A DNA stretch of 64,000 nucleotides, taken from assembly GCA_947499935.1 (NCBI GenBank), contig CANMQH010000010.1, positions 1 to 64,000 on the forward strand, read 5' to 3'. Source of the stretch: an uncultured Algibacter sp. (GTDB lineage Bacteria; Bacteroidota; Bacteroidia; Flavobacteriales; Flavobacteriaceae). The number at the start of each line of letters is the position of its first letter. The stretch's first letter is position 1. Positions 17,442 through 26,784 of the stretch are shown here, piece by piece. Below the pieces are notes generated by a model. It ran no database searches. It was not told where the DNA came from and saw nothing but the letters and a program-made list of their open reading frames with translations. The position numbers and the translations under genes are program-made.

Positions 17442-19073
17442 ATGATTTCAGTTGATAATTTAGCAGTAGCGTTTAGTGGTCATACTTTATTTAGTGATGT
17501 ATCTTTTACTATTAATGCAAACGATAAAATTGCATTAATGGGAAAAAATGGTGCTGGAAAATCTACCATGATGAAGATTGTAGCTGGTGTGCAAAAACCC
17601 ACAAAAGGGCATATCCGATTTCCAAAAGATGCCATAATTGCATATTTACCACAACATTTATTGACTGAGGATAATAGGACTGTGTTTGAAGAAGCTTCTA
17701 AAGCGTTTAGTCATGTATTTGTAATGCGTGACGAAATGGATGCTATTAATAAGGAATTAGAAACCAGAACCGATTATGAATCTGAAGCTTACATGAAACT
17801 TATTGAGCGGGTTTCAGATTTAGGTGAAAAATATTATGCGCTTGAAGATGTTAATTATGATGCCGAAGTAGAAAAGGCATTAAAAGGTTTAGGTTTTAAG
17901 CAAGAAGATTTTGCTAGACAAACGAGTGAGTTTAGTGGCGGTTGGCGTATGCGTATTGAGTTGGCTAAAATACTACTTCAAAAACCAGATTTAATTTTAT
18001 TGGATGAGCCAACAAACCATATCGATATAGAATCTGTAATTTGGTTAGAAGATTTTTTATTAAACAAAGCCAATGCCGTAGTCGTGATTTCGCATGATAA
18101 AGCTTTTATAGATAATATTACCAACAGAACCATTGAGGTTACCATGGGGAAGATTTACGATTATAAAACTAATTACTCACATTACTTACAATTGCGAGAA
18201 GAGCGCAGAGTACATCAAATAAAAGCATACCAAGAACAACAAAAATTTATTGCCGATAATATGGCTTTTATAGAGCGGTTTAAGGGTACATATTCTAAAA
18301 CTAACCAAGTGAACTCCCGCGAGCGCATGCTTGAAAAGTTAGAAATTATTGAAGTTGATGATGTCGATACTTCAGCATTAAAATTACGTTTCCCAAAAAC
18401 AGTACGCTCAGGCGATTATCCTATTACCGTAAAAGAGGTGTCTAAATCGTATGACGAACATGTGGTGTTTAAAAATGCTAGCATGTCCATTTCTAGAGGC
18501 GAAAAAGTATGTTTTGTTGGTAGAAATGGGGAAGGTAAGTCTACGATGTTAAAAGCTATTTTAGGTCAAATTGATGTCGAGGGCGAATGTGCTTTAGGAC
18601 ACAATGTACAAGTAGGCTATTTTGCACAAAACCAAGCGGCTTTGTTAGATGAAAGCTTAACTATTTTTCAAACAGTAGACGATGTTGCACAAGGCGATAT
18701 TAGGAAACAACTAAAAAATATTTTAGGACGCTTTATGTTTAAAGGCGATGCTATCGATAAAAAAGTAAGCGTACTTTCTGGAGGTGAAAAAACCAGATTA
18801 GCTATGGTAAAGTTATTACTAGAACCTGTTAATTTATTAATTTTAGATGAGCCCACTAATCATTTAGACTTAAAGTCTAAAGATGTTTTAAAAGAAGCTT
18901 TGCTAGATTTTGATGGTACTTTGGTACTTGTTTCTCACGATCGTGATTTCCTTCAAGGTTTATCAAAAAAAGTATTCGAGTTTAAAGACCAACGTGTCAT
19001 CGAACATTTTGAAACTATTGATGTTTTTCTAGAACGTAATCGTTTGGAGAGCATTAGGGCTATGAATCTATAG
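17442..19073 (+). CDS. ABC-F family ATP-binding protein
   Basis: A 543-residue soluble protein with two ABC ATPase domains and no membrane segment, the ABC-F layout of ribosome-associated translation factors. Domain 1 has Walker A GKNGAGKST (about 34-42), signature FSGGWRMRI and Walker B LILLDEPTNHID. The charged interdomain linker at about 240-305 is the tRNA-facing P-site motif. Domain 2 has GRNGEGKST, LSGGEKTRL and LLILDEPTNHLD. It most resembles the YbiT-type housekeeping branch rather than antibiotic-resistance ABC-Fs, but subgroup is uncertain. Confidence 0.92.
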   Translation: MISVDNLAVAFSGHTLFSDVSFTINANDKIALMGKNGAGKSTMMKIVAGVQKPTKGHIRFPKDAIIAYLPQHLLTEDNRTVFEEASKAFSHVFVMRDEMDAINKELETRTDYESEAYMKLIERVSDLGEKYYALEDVNYDAEVEKALKGLGFKQEDFARQTSEFSGGWRMRIELAKILLQKPDLILLDEPTNHIDIESVIWLEDFLLNKANAVVVISHDKAFIDNITNRTIEVTMGKIYDYKTNYSHYLQLREERRVHQIKAYQEQQKFIADNMAFIERFKGTYSKTNQVNSRERMLEKLEIIEVDDVDTSALKLRFPKTVRSGDYPITVKEVSKSYDEHVVFKNASMSISRGEKVCFVGRNGEGKSTMLKAILGQIDVEGECALGHNVQVGYFAQNQAALLDESLTIFQTVDDVAQGDIRKQLKNILGRFMFKGDAIDKKVSVLSGGEKTRLAMVKLLLEPVNLLILDEPTNHLDLKSKDVLKEALLDFDGTLVLVSHDRDFLQGLSKKVFEFKDQRVIEHFETIDVFLERNRLESIRAMNL

Positions 19074-19137
19074 TTGGTAAGACCTTTAAAATCGTTAAAT
19101 CTGGTTAAGCGAGTTTGATTAATGGGGTCTTTTGTTT

Positions 19138-19199
19138 ATACCAATTCTTATTTAAAATCACCATTTTATTACAGTAATTTTAAATAAGAAATGGTATTA
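19138..19199. repeat. Inverted repeat downstream of the ABC-F gene
   Basis: ATACCAATTCTTATTTAAAAT on the left mirrors ATTTTAAATAAGAAATGGTAT on the right with one mismatch, around a loop of about 17 nt. There is no T-run, so it is not a standard terminator. It may be a small palindromic repeat element. Confidence 0.65.
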
Positions 19200-19214
19200 T
19201 TCAATGCTTGCTTG

Positions 19215-19304
19215 TTTTTGGGCGTTACCACAAGGGTCGGGCTATACGTTACAAGTCCTCGCTTCGTACCTTCGCTGTGGGCTTTCCACTGCTATCCCTA
19301 ACGC
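19215..19304 (+). repeat. Dispersed about 90-nt intergenic repeat, copy 1
   Basis: The element runs from TTTTTGGGCGTTACC through TACAAGTCCTCG and GTGGGCTTTCCACT to CCCTAACGC. It is GC-richer than its surroundings. A clearly related copy lies in inverted orientation at 41960-42053. Both copies sit 3' of genes. Confidence 0.8.
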
Positions 19305-19365
19305 GTTTACTTGCTTACTTACTTTTTAAATTGAGAATTATTGTTTTGTTTTTGTGCCTTTAACC

Positions 19366-19458
19366 GATTTTTTCTGCATTGATATTAATGATATTGTTTC
19401 CGCAATCAATATAAGGTACAAAGTTTACATCTTAAAAGTTTTATAATTTACGATTATA
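19366..19458 (-). pseudogene. Degenerate fragment of rplM
   Basis: The block 19366-19442 aligns with rplM bases 17019-17106. It shares GATTTTTTCTGCATTGATA, then TAATGA.ATTGT.TCCGCAATCAA, then CTTAAAAGTTTT, with scattered substitutions and one 12-nt deletion. The next bases, AATTTACGATTATA, match the region just upstream of rplM (17269-17282). No frame is maintained. This looks like an old partial duplication in the same orientation. Confidence 0.7.
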
Positions 19459-19460
19459 AT

Positions 19461-20375
19461 CTATCTAATGCTGTAAACAATACCACCAGTATAGGTTGTA
19501 GCGTTGCCTAAATTTCTACCATCTACGGTTGCTCCAATACCAATACTAACTCCAAAATTGTTAACAATTGGTACAAAAAGGTCTCCTCCAACACGCGCAT
19601 AGTTTACTCTTGTTTCTGGGAAATTGCCAAAAAAGCCTTCTCCACCTATATCTACACCTTTATTAGATGACGATTGAGAATCGAACCAAGCATCTATATA
19701 AAACATTTTACAGTTATACCCAACTTTTAAAAGGGTGCTTATGCTATTTTGTGCATTAAAATCTGATCCGTCTCCTAGATTTAAATTGTTGTCGGCATCA
19801 CCTCTAACGGTATATCCAAAAGCTAAAGTTCCAAAAATGCCATTGTTGTTATAATAATGCATGCCTAGCTTGGCATCAAGAGCAGGGGCTCCATTTCCAA
19901 TAGATAAGATACCGTTAGGTTCGTAGCCAAGAGGTATAGATCCTCCAAATGCACCGAAATATGTCATGTTGCCACTGCTTAATTCATCTTTATAAAAAGC
20001 ATATTTAACCATTACGTTTAAGTCTTGAATGTCAGATTGTTCTGTAGTTCCGTTAATAGGATCTGGATCACCATCACCCTCTGCTGAAATATATGGTAAA
20101 CTTACAATGGCCGTAAGTTTATCTGTGAGACCATAATTTGCGTAAAAGTTGAAAATATTTTGAGATATTTCGTTGTGCGCAGGAACACCATCTACTTTAG
20201 TTTTTCCAACATAAAATGAATCGAATTTACTGTTTGAATAAGATAGGGATAGGCTAGCTTCTCCTTTTTTGTTAAAAAATCCGTCAACAAGACCTTGGGC
20301 TATTGCATTTTGAGCAGTCAGGCAGATTAATGTAATAAATAATGTAGAAAAGTTAATTTTTAATTTCATATTCAA
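19461..20375 (-). CDS. Outer-membrane beta-barrel protein (transporter-like)
   Basis: A 304-residue secreted protein with a signal peptide ending near TAQNAIAQG. The mature chain alternates polar and hydrophobic residues with about 12-14 strand-like segments (NIFNFYANYGLTDKLTAIVSLPY, DLNVMVKYAFYKDEL) and ends in IVYSIR. The pattern resembles the phenol-degradation-type/transporter barrel families, but no substrate can be read. Upstream regulation is not clear. Neighbouring genes give no functional hint. Confidence 0.7.
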   Translation of the reverse strand: MNMKLKINFSTLFITLICLTAQNAIAQGLVDGFFNKKGEASLSLSYSNSKFDSFYVGKTKVDGVPAHNEISQNIFNFYANYGLTDKLTAIVSLPYISAEGDGDPDPINGTTEQSDIQDLNVMVKYAFYKDELSSGNMTYFGAFGGSIPLGYEPNGILSIGNGAPALDAKLGMHYYNNNGIFGTLAFGYTVRGDADNNLNLGDGSDFNAQNSISTLLKVGYNCKMFYIDAWFDSQSSSNKGVDIGGEGFFGNFPETRVNYARVGGDLFVPIVNNFGVSIGIGATVDGRNLGNATTYTGGIVYSIR

Positions 20376-20704
20376 TTTTCCTTTTAAATTAAGATGACTT
20401 AGACGTTTTATGCTCTAGTTCATTACAAAGGATATAATTTTTTTAAGTTAAATTTTTTGTGTCATTATGTATTATTTTGATAATAAACTTGTTATGCAAG
20501 TATATGTGTCGGTTGTTTTTTTAAAATGGATTTTTTTACAACAAACATTGCTAGTTACAAAAAATGTCCGAACTAAGTAATCCTGCAAGACGTAGTAATA
20601 AACTTAATTTGGTACCTAAACTTTGTAGGTTTGAGCGTGATACCGCCCAAAATAATGGACTTATAACGTTTAAGAGTTGATTTTTGATTATTTTTGCTCC
20701 ACTT
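20376..20704. promoter_or_regulatory. Divergent intergenic region with radical SAM gene promoter
   Basis: This 329-nt gap separates divergent genes. On the plus strand TATTTTTG at 20689-20696 matches the -7 consensus and lies only 8 nt from the ATG at 20705, suggesting a nearly leaderless message. No coding sequence or strong hairpin is visible in the remainder. Confidence 0.5.
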
Positions 20705-22651
20705 ATGCAAGAACTAAAACTTTCAGATTGGTTACCTACCACAAACAAAGAGGTTAAAATACGTGGTTGGGACGAACTAGATGTTATTTTATTTAGTGGA
20801 GATGCTTATGTGGATCATCCATCGTTTGGTCCAGCTGTTATTGGTCGTATTTTAGAAAGTTATGGTTTGCGTGTTGCCTTAGTACCGCAGCCTAATGTAA
20901 ATGATAATCTTCAGGATTTTATAAAGATGGGAGCTCCTAAATTGTTTTTTGGAGTAACAGGTGGTTGTATGGATCCCATGATTAGTAATTATAATGCTAA
21001 TAAAAAACGTAGAGACAAAGATGCTTATTCACCAAATGGTGATATTGGTTTTAGACCAGATTATGCAACAACGGTATATTCTAAGATTTTAAAAGAAAAA
21101 TGGCCAGATGTTCCGGTTTTAATTGGTGGTATTGAGGCTTCGTTACGTCGTGTTACGCATTATGATTATTGGAGTGATAAGCTATTGCCTTCTATTTTAG
21201 AGAGCTCTAAAGCAGATATGTTGGTGTATGGTATGGGTGAGCAACCTTTACGTGAGGTGGTGCGTTTATTGCAAAAGGGTGTGCCTTTTTCTAGTATTAC
21301 GACTATAAAACAAACGGCTGTTTTATTGGATGCGGATGCTAAAATACCAAAAAATAGTAACTGGGAGGATATAGAGATTGTGTCTCATGAGCGATGTTTA
21401 AAAGATAAGAAAGCGTATGCCTCTAATTTTAAGACTATAGAACAGGAGAGTAATAAATTAGCTGCTCGACGAATTTTTCAGAAAGTAGGTGATAAAACAT
21501 TGATGATTAATCCGCCATACCCAACAATGACGGAAAATGAAATTGATGCATCTTTTGAGTTGCCTTATACAAGGATGCCACATCCTAAATATAATAAACG
21601 AGGGCCAATTCCGGCCTACGAAATGATTAAGTTTTCTATAAACATACATCGTGGTTGTTTTGGGGGTTGTAGTTTTTGTACCATTTCTGCGCATCAAGGT
21701 AAATTTATAGCATCACGTAGTCAAGAATCTGTGTTGAGAGAGGTGGATACGGTGGCGAATATGCCAGATTTTAAAGGGTATTTATCTGATATTGGTGGAC
21801 CAAGTGCCAATATGTATAAAATGGTAGGTAAAGTGCAATCTATTTGCGATAAGTGTGTTGCGCCTTCTTGCATTTCTCCAGTTATTTGTAGCAATCTAGA
21901 TACGTCCCATAAACCTTTAACCGATTTATATCAAGCGGTAGATAATCATCCAAAGATTAAGAAATCGTTTATTGGTAGTGGTATTAGACATGATATGTTG
22001 GTGCCAGAATTTAATAAAAATGCCGATCCAAAGGAGTTGGATGATTATACCGAAGAGGTGATGACTAAGCATGTCTCTGGACGACTTAAAGTCGCACCAG
22101 AACATACGAGTGACCCCGTTTTAAAATTGATGCGTAAACCATCGTTTACATACTTTCATAAATTTAAAGAACGTTTTGATAAGATTAATATAAAAAAGGG
22201 ATTGAAGTTACAGCTCATTCCTTATTTTATATCTAACCACCCCGCTTGTGAAGTAGAGGATATGGCTAATTTGGCTGCCGAAACCAAGGATATGGGCTTT
22301 CAGTTAGAGCAAGTGCAAGGGTTTACACCAACACCTATGACGGTGGCTACAGTAATTTATTATAGTGGTTACCATCCATACACTCTTAAAAAAGTAAATA
22401 CGCCAATAACCAGAAAAGAAAAAGAAGAACAGCATCGTTTTTTCTTTTGGTATAAAGATGAAAATAAGACATGGATTAAAAATACTTTAAACAAGCTTGG
22501 TCGACATGATTTATTAAAAGTACTCTTACCTGAGAAAACTGAAAAATGGCGTAAAAATAAACCCAGCGGTGACGCCAAACATACATTTGATGATGCTATT
22601 CCTTTTAACAAACGAAAAAATAAAGCTAAGTTTAAGAAAAAGCGTAGGTAG
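20705..22651 (+). CDS. YgiQ family radical SAM protein
   Basis: A 648-residue UPF0313/YgiQ-type radical SAM protein. The N-terminal domain has FSGDAYVDHPSFGPAVIGR and LIGGIEASLRRVTHYDYW. The radical SAM cluster motif is CFGGCSFC within NIHRGCFGGCSFCTISAHQG. The C-terminal domain includes APEHTSDPVLKLMRKPS and LQLIPYFISNHPACE. The tail is strongly basic, ending in KRKNKAKFKKKRR, perhaps for nucleic-acid contact. Reaction unknown for the family. I chose the ATG at 20705; an in-frame TTG at 20684 lies in the promoter region. Confidence 0.92.
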   Translation: MQELKLSDWLPTTNKEVKIRGWDELDVILFSGDAYVDHPSFGPAVIGRILESYGLRVALVPQPNVNDNLQDFIKMGAPKLFFGVTGGCMDPMISNYNANKKRRDKDAYSPNGDIGFRPDYATTVYSKILKEKWPDVPVLIGGIEASLRRVTHYDYWSDKLLPSILESSKADMLVYGMGEQPLREVVRLLQKGVPFSSITTIKQTAVLLDADAKIPKNSNWEDIEIVSHERCLKDKKAYASNFKTIEQESNKLAARRIFQKVGDKTLMINPPYPTMTENEIDASFELPYTRMPHPKYNKRGPIPAYEMIKFSINIHRGCFGGCSFCTISAHQGKFIASRSQESVLREVDTVANMPDFKGYLSDIGGPSANMYKMVGKVQSICDKCVAPSCISPVICSNLDTSHKPLTDLYQAVDNHPKIKKSFIGSGIRHDMLVPEFNKNADPKELDDYTEEVMTKHVSGRLKVAPEHTSDPVLKLMRKPSFTYFHKFKERFDKINIKKGLKLQLIPYFISNHPACEVEDMANLAAETKDMGFQLEQVQGFTPTPMTVATVIYYSGYHPYTLKKVNTPITRKEKEEQHRFFFWYKDENKTWIKNTLNKLGRHDLLKVLLPEKTEKWRKNKPSGDAKHTFDDAIPFNKRKNKAKFKKKRR

Positions 22652-22739
22652 CAAGATTAAAAAATATTCAAAATAATGAGTTAAATTTATTTGATATAAC
22701 TTCAAAATATTGATTTCAGTAAAATGATTTTTCTAGCTT

Positions 22740-25256
22740 CTAAAATTCTTGTTTCCCAAATTCACTATCAATAAATTTAGCCTTGTTTTTTGAGTTTTTA
22801 AAGGTGTATGATACATTAAGTGTAACGACATCTACTTCGTATACATAATTTGTAGTTGTAAAAAATGAACCAGGTCTAGATGTTGTAATACGTTGCTCAT
22901 TGGTATCTAAAAGTCCCATATCTATATTTTGCCACTGTAATGTTGCAACAATTTGATTATTTAAGAAACTCTTTTTAAAGCTTAAATTAGGTGAATAAAA
23001 TCTAGAGTCTTCACCTTGGGCTGTTTGCCGTTCTGATAAATAATTTAAAGTAAACTGTAATGTAGCAGTATCTGAAAAACTATACGTGCTATTAGCATTT
23101 ATAGAAAACTGAGTTTCGTTACTATCAATTTTTTCACCATTGTAAGCACCATCAATTTCAAAATTATAAATATTAGCGCCAATAAAATTAGTCCACTTAG
23201 TTGTTGGTTTTAGCTGCGCTCCTAGTTCTAAACCTAAAGATCTACCATTTCCTATATTAGAATAAATACGATCTAGTACCACATTATCAAAACGAGAATC
23301 GTTGGGGTCTATGGCTGGGCCAGTATATATTTGATTTACACGATTAACCAAGTTGTCTACGTTTCTAAAGTACGCTGTAGCAAAAATAGAATTCCCTTTT
23401 TTGAATTTTTTAGTTATACCAAGCTCTACCAAATCTATAAATTCGGGTAATAAATTTTTATCGCCTTGTTCTAAAGTTTCAGAGTGCTCGCGTTCTCTAA
23501 ATGGATTTAGTTGAAAAGCAGAAGGTCTGTCTACACGTTTGCTGTAAGCTGCTTTTAAAGTGGTTTTATTATCAAAAGTATATTGTACTGAAGCTGATGG
23601 AAATAGCTTTTCGTAATTATAATCTAATGTCTCCTCAAACGTTCCTGCTTTGTCTGCTAAAATTAATGCTCTGTCTAGCACTTCTAATCGTAAACCAGCT
23701 GCGTATTCCCAATGGTCTTTTTTACCATTTAATTGGGCGTATCCAGAATGTATGGTTCTAATTAAATCAATATTACTAGAAAATATATCTACCCTTTCAA
23801 AATCATTATTAAAATCATTACGTCTTCCATAAAAGAAATCACCTCTGTTATCTAAAGTTCTAAATTGATATCCTGTTTCTAAAGTCCCGAATGATAATGG
23901 TTTCCAGGTGTAATCTAATAGCCCTCTAAAACCGTTTAGAGGATTATCGTTGGTATTAAATTCATCTTGAATTAAGCTATCGGTATTAGGGAAATTAGAG
24001 TTTCTATTGGTTGTTGGCCCTCCCAATAAGGTATATTCATATAAAAATGAAGAGGATAACTTTGATTTGTTGCTAAATGTATGTTTGTAATCAATACTTC
24101 CTAAAATAAAATCGCCTTTTCGTATTCTTAGGTTTTCATTAAAATAAGTGAGTTCAAAAATTTTATTATCTTCATCACCCACAGGAAATGCTTCGTTATT
24201 ATACAAAATATCTGCAGTCCTGGCCTTTTCACGTTTTCCTGCATAAAAACCCAAAGAAAATGCATTGTTTGTATCAGGGGTATAATCTACTGTAAAACGA
24301 CCAGAATAGTTTTCTTCATCAAAACTACGTTCGCCATCAGATGGAAACTGAGTAAACACATCATTTACAATAGTGCTTACAAAGCCTTCTCTTCGACCAC
24401 TAATATCCTTACGTTGGTAATTGGCACCAAGCGAGATATTCCATTGGTCTTTGCGTATATTATATGTGCCATCAATACCATAACGTTGGGTGTTTTCTTT
24501 ATTGTCGTAATCTTCAATAGATGGAAAACCAGCATTGACATTTATTTGAGCAAAACTACCATTAGTTGCTCCTTTTTTAGTAATGATGTTTAATATACCT
24601 GCTTTACCTTCGGGGTCGTATTTAGCAGATGGTGCAGTAATGACTTCCACACGTTCTATAGCGTTTGCTGGAAGTTGATTTAAAATAGTTGTAGGATTAA
24701 CTTGTACAGGTTTTCCATCTAATAAAAGTACAAAACCACTACTACCGCGAACGCTAATTTCGCCCAGACCATCTACGGTTACAGCGGGTAGATTTTTAAT
24801 AACATCTGTACCAGAACCGCCTTGAGTGTTTTGAAATGATTTGGTATCAAATATTTGACGATCAATTTTATTTATAACCGTAGCACGTTCTCCTTTAACT
24901 ACAATTTCATTTAACTGGTTGTTTCCTATAGTTAGGTTAATTGTTCCAACAGAAACAGGTGTGTTGCGGTTAATAATCTCAATAGTATTTATAGTTTTTG
25001 TATCGTAACCCAAAAATGAAGCTTGGAGATAATATGTTCCTTTTTTTATGTTTTCTATTAAAAAAGTACCATCGGCATTACTAATAACACCTGTTACCAA
25101 TTCTTTGGTCTCATTGTTATAAAGCGCTGCGGTAGCATATTCTAAGGCTTCATTAGTGTCTCCGTCAATTATTTTGCCAGTAACTTGACTGAATATAGCT
25201 TGTGTTGTAATAAAAATAACGAAAAAGGTGATGAGCGGTTTTTTTATTTTAATCAT
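22740..25256 (-). CDS. TonB-dependent receptor (outer-membrane beta-barrel family)
   Basis: An 838-residue outer-membrane receptor. A signal peptide (1-24) precedes a carboxypeptidase-regulatory-like domain (about 25-105: GKIIDGDTNEALEYATAALY). A plug follows (about 125-225: GTDVIKNLPAVTVDGLGEIS and NAIERVEVITAPSAKYDPEG), then a 600-residue barrel rich in aromatic strands. No SusD partner is present, so it is not a standard SusCD pair. The divergent LacI regulator and the palindrome between them suggest substrate control of this receptor. Substrate unknown; a sugar or siderophore is possible. Confidence 0.88.
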   Translation of the reverse strand: MIKIKKPLITFFVIFITTQAIFSQVTGKIIDGDTNEALEYATAALYNNETKELVTGVISNADGTFLIENIKKGTYYLQASFLGYDTKTINTIEIINRNTPVSVGTINLTIGNNQLNEIVVKGERATVINKIDRQIFDTKSFQNTQGGSGTDVIKNLPAVTVDGLGEISVRGSSGFVLLLDGKPVQVNPTTILNQLPANAIERVEVITAPSAKYDPEGKAGILNIITKKGATNGSFAQINVNAGFPSIEDYDNKENTQRYGIDGTYNIRKDQWNISLGANYQRKDISGRREGFVSTIVNDVFTQFPSDGERSFDEENYSGRFTVDYTPDTNNAFSLGFYAGKREKARTADILYNNEAFPVGDEDNKIFELTYFNENLRIRKGDFILGSIDYKHTFSNKSKLSSSFLYEYTLLGGPTTNRNSNFPNTDSLIQDEFNTNDNPLNGFRGLLDYTWKPLSFGTLETGYQFRTLDNRGDFFYGRRNDFNNDFERVDIFSSNIDLIRTIHSGYAQLNGKKDHWEYAAGLRLEVLDRALILADKAGTFEETLDYNYEKLFPSASVQYTFDNKTTLKAAYSKRVDRPSAFQLNPFREREHSETLEQGDKNLLPEFIDLVELGITKKFKKGNSIFATAYFRNVDNLVNRVNQIYTGPAIDPNDSRFDNVVLDRIYSNIGNGRSLGLELGAQLKPTTKWTNFIGANIYNFEIDGAYNGEKIDSNETQFSINANSTYSFSDTATLQFTLNYLSERQTAQGEDSRFYSPNLSFKKSFLNNQIVATLQWQNIDMGLLDTNEQRITTSRPGSFFTTTNYVYEVDVVTLNVSYTFKNSKNKAKFIDSEFGKQEF

Positions 25257-25299
25257 TAAGAATATAATTCGTTGATGTTAGTGTCATAATTTTGAAAAG

Positions 25300-25326
25300 C
25301 AAATGTACTAAATGAACTCATATCAA
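25300..25326 (-). promoter_or_regulatory. Putative promoter of the TonB receptor gene
   Basis: Minus strand: TTG (25326-25324) and TACATTTG (25307-25300), with a 16-nt spacer, 43 nt upstream of the start codon. The -7 match is good and the spacer slightly short. Confidence 0.6.
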
Positions 25327-25385
25327 TAGATTTATAGGATTAATAAATAATTTAAAATTTAATTTCATTGGTAAAACAATTAGTT

Positions 25386-25399
25386 CTCATTGCAATGAG
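25386..25399. promoter_or_regulatory. Palindrome, candidate operator for the adjacent LacI regulator
   Basis: CTCATTGCAATGAG is a perfect 14-bp palindrome in the divergent region between the receptor gene and the LacI gene, 42 nt upstream of the LacI ATG. Symmetry and position fit a LacI-family operator; binding is inferred. Confidence 0.55.
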
Positions 25400-25441
25400 T
25401 TATTTTGTAAATTGCGTTTTATTATTAAATGCGCTCTACTC

Positions 25442-26446
25442 ATGGTTACTTTAAAACAACTTGCAAAAGAACTCAATGTTTCTATCTCTACAGTTTCCAA
25501 AGCTTTAAATAATAGTGAGGAAATAGGAGAGGATACTGTAAGGCGCGTTAAAGAACTTGCGAAATTATATAATTATAAACCTAATAAAGTAGCTTTGAGC
25601 TTAAAAAACAATAAGACAAAGACTATAGGTGTAATTATACCAAATATTCTAAATCGATTTCTTGCAAAAGTACTTTTTGGCATTGAAAAAGAAGCTACAA
25701 AGCAGGGTTACAATATAATTACTTGTATTTCTAATGAGTCTTTAGAAAAGGAAAAGGAAGGGTTACAATTATTGGCTAATGGTAGTGTAGATGGTTTTAT
25801 TTTATCGGTTGCCGAAGAATCTCAAATTAAAAACGAAATAGAACATTTTAAAGATACGATTAACCAAGGCTTGCCTATAGTTATGTTTGATAGGGTTGCT
25901 CACGATGTTATGTGTGATAAAATTATAGTAGACGATTTTGATGCCACCTACAATGCTACCCAGAATTTGTTAGCTGAAAAGCGAAAGCAAATTGTGTTTA
26001 TTAGTAATATAAATGACATAAGTGTTGGTAAATTAAGGGAACGTGGTTATAACAAAGCTATTTTAGAACATGGCAGTATAGCTCCTTTAGTTTTAAAGAT
26101 TAAGAAAAAAGACGATGCTCAAAAAAAAATAAAATCTTTTTTTAAGAAAAATAAGAATATAGATGGTGTTATAGCGGCAGATAGCTCGTCGGCCATTATT
26201 GCTCTCAATACAGCGGTTAATTTAGGATTAAAAGTGCCCAAAGATATTTCTTTAATTGGGTTTGCTAGTAAATCAGATTCTAATCATACCCTTCCTAAAT
26301 TAACAACCATAAGACAGCATGCAAAAGTGATGGGTACACATGCTGCACAATTATTAATTCAGCGTATTCAAAATACGTCTACCGAAGGTCATTTTAAAAC
26401 CAAAATTGTAAAGACGAGTTTAGTTAAAAATAAGTCTACACTTTAA
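25442..26446 (+). CDS. LacI family transcriptional regulator
   Basis: A 334-residue regulator. The N-terminal helix-turn-helix is TLKQLAKELNVSISTVSKALNN, followed by the hinge helix region YKPNKVALSLKNNKTKTIGV. The periplasmic-binding-protein-like effector domain begins at IIPNILNRFL and contains GVIAADSSSAIIAL and PKDISLIGFASK. I chose the ATG at 25442; an upstream in-frame TTG at 25412 adds ten residues. It is divergent from the TonB receptor and probably controls it and itself through the palindrome at 25386-25399. Effector unknown. Confidence 0.92.
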   Translation: MVTLKQLAKELNVSISTVSKALNNSEEIGEDTVRRVKELAKLYNYKPNKVALSLKNNKTKTIGVIIPNILNRFLAKVLFGIEKEATKQGYNIITCISNESLEKEKEGLQLLANGSVDGFILSVAEESQIKNEIEHFKDTINQGLPIVMFDRVAHDVMCDKIIVDDFDATYNATQNLLAEKRKQIVFISNINDISVGKLRERGYNKAILEHGSIAPLVLKIKKKDDAQKKIKSFFKKNKNIDGVIAADSSSAIIALNTAVNLGLKVPKDISLIGFASKSDSNHTLPKLTTIRQHAKVMGTHAAQLLIQRIQNTSTEGHFKTKIVKTSLVKNKSTL

Positions 26447-26486
26447 ACGTATTACCAAATTCTATTTAGGAACAATATCACTTAAA

Positions 26487-26509
26487 CGACAAAAACAATC
26501 GTTTTGTCG
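26487..26509 (+). terminator. Hairpin after the LacI gene
   Basis: CGACAAAA (26487-26494) pairs with TTTTGTCG (26502-26509) around 7 nt, followed by an AT-rich stretch with T-runs. It lies 40 nt after the stop. A terminator is likely, although a regulatory palindrome cannot be excluded. Confidence 0.5.
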
Positions 26510-26514
26510 AATAT

Positions 26515-26548
26515 TTTGTTTTTTGTAAAACAGTTTATCCTACATTTG
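26515..26548 (+). promoter_or_regulatory. Putative promoter with a long leader for the small lipoprotein
   Basis: TTTG (26515-26518), a 22-nt spacer and TACATTTG (26541-26548). Transcription from here would leave a leader of about 230 nt before the ATG at 26785. The leader includes a stem ATCCATA (26601-26607) / TATGGAT (26615-26621) followed by TTTTAT, which could terminate or attenuate. The rest of the 338-nt gene-free stretch (26447-26784) shows no coding sequence. Confidence 0.5.
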
Positions 26549-26784
26549 AGCATGTTAATCGAATATCTGTTAATTGCTCTAAATTCGTTTTGACAAACAT
26601 ATCCATAGTATTCTTATGGATTTTATCCTCTCATTTTTTAAATATCGTAGCCTTAATTGTAGGCATTCGATACAAGTTAATTGTCAATTTCTATAAAAAT
26701 AGACTTTGTAGTTAAGGTCTATTCTATGGAATAAAAACAAAACAATAAAAACAAAAATAATTTAACCTTAAAAACTTAATTCTT

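Larger units (their letters stand above)
19074..19460. other. Gene-free stretch built of repeats and an rplM relic
   Basis: This 387-nt gap holds, in order, an inverted repeat (19138-19199), one copy of a dispersed repeat (19215-19304) and a decayed copy of part of rplM (19366-19458). No open frame with coding character is present on either strand. Confidence 0.7.

Noticed and set aside
21458-21697. Open frame antisense to the radical SAM gene.
   Set aside because: It lies wholly inside a well-supported gene with clear family motifs. Its translation has no recognisable features.
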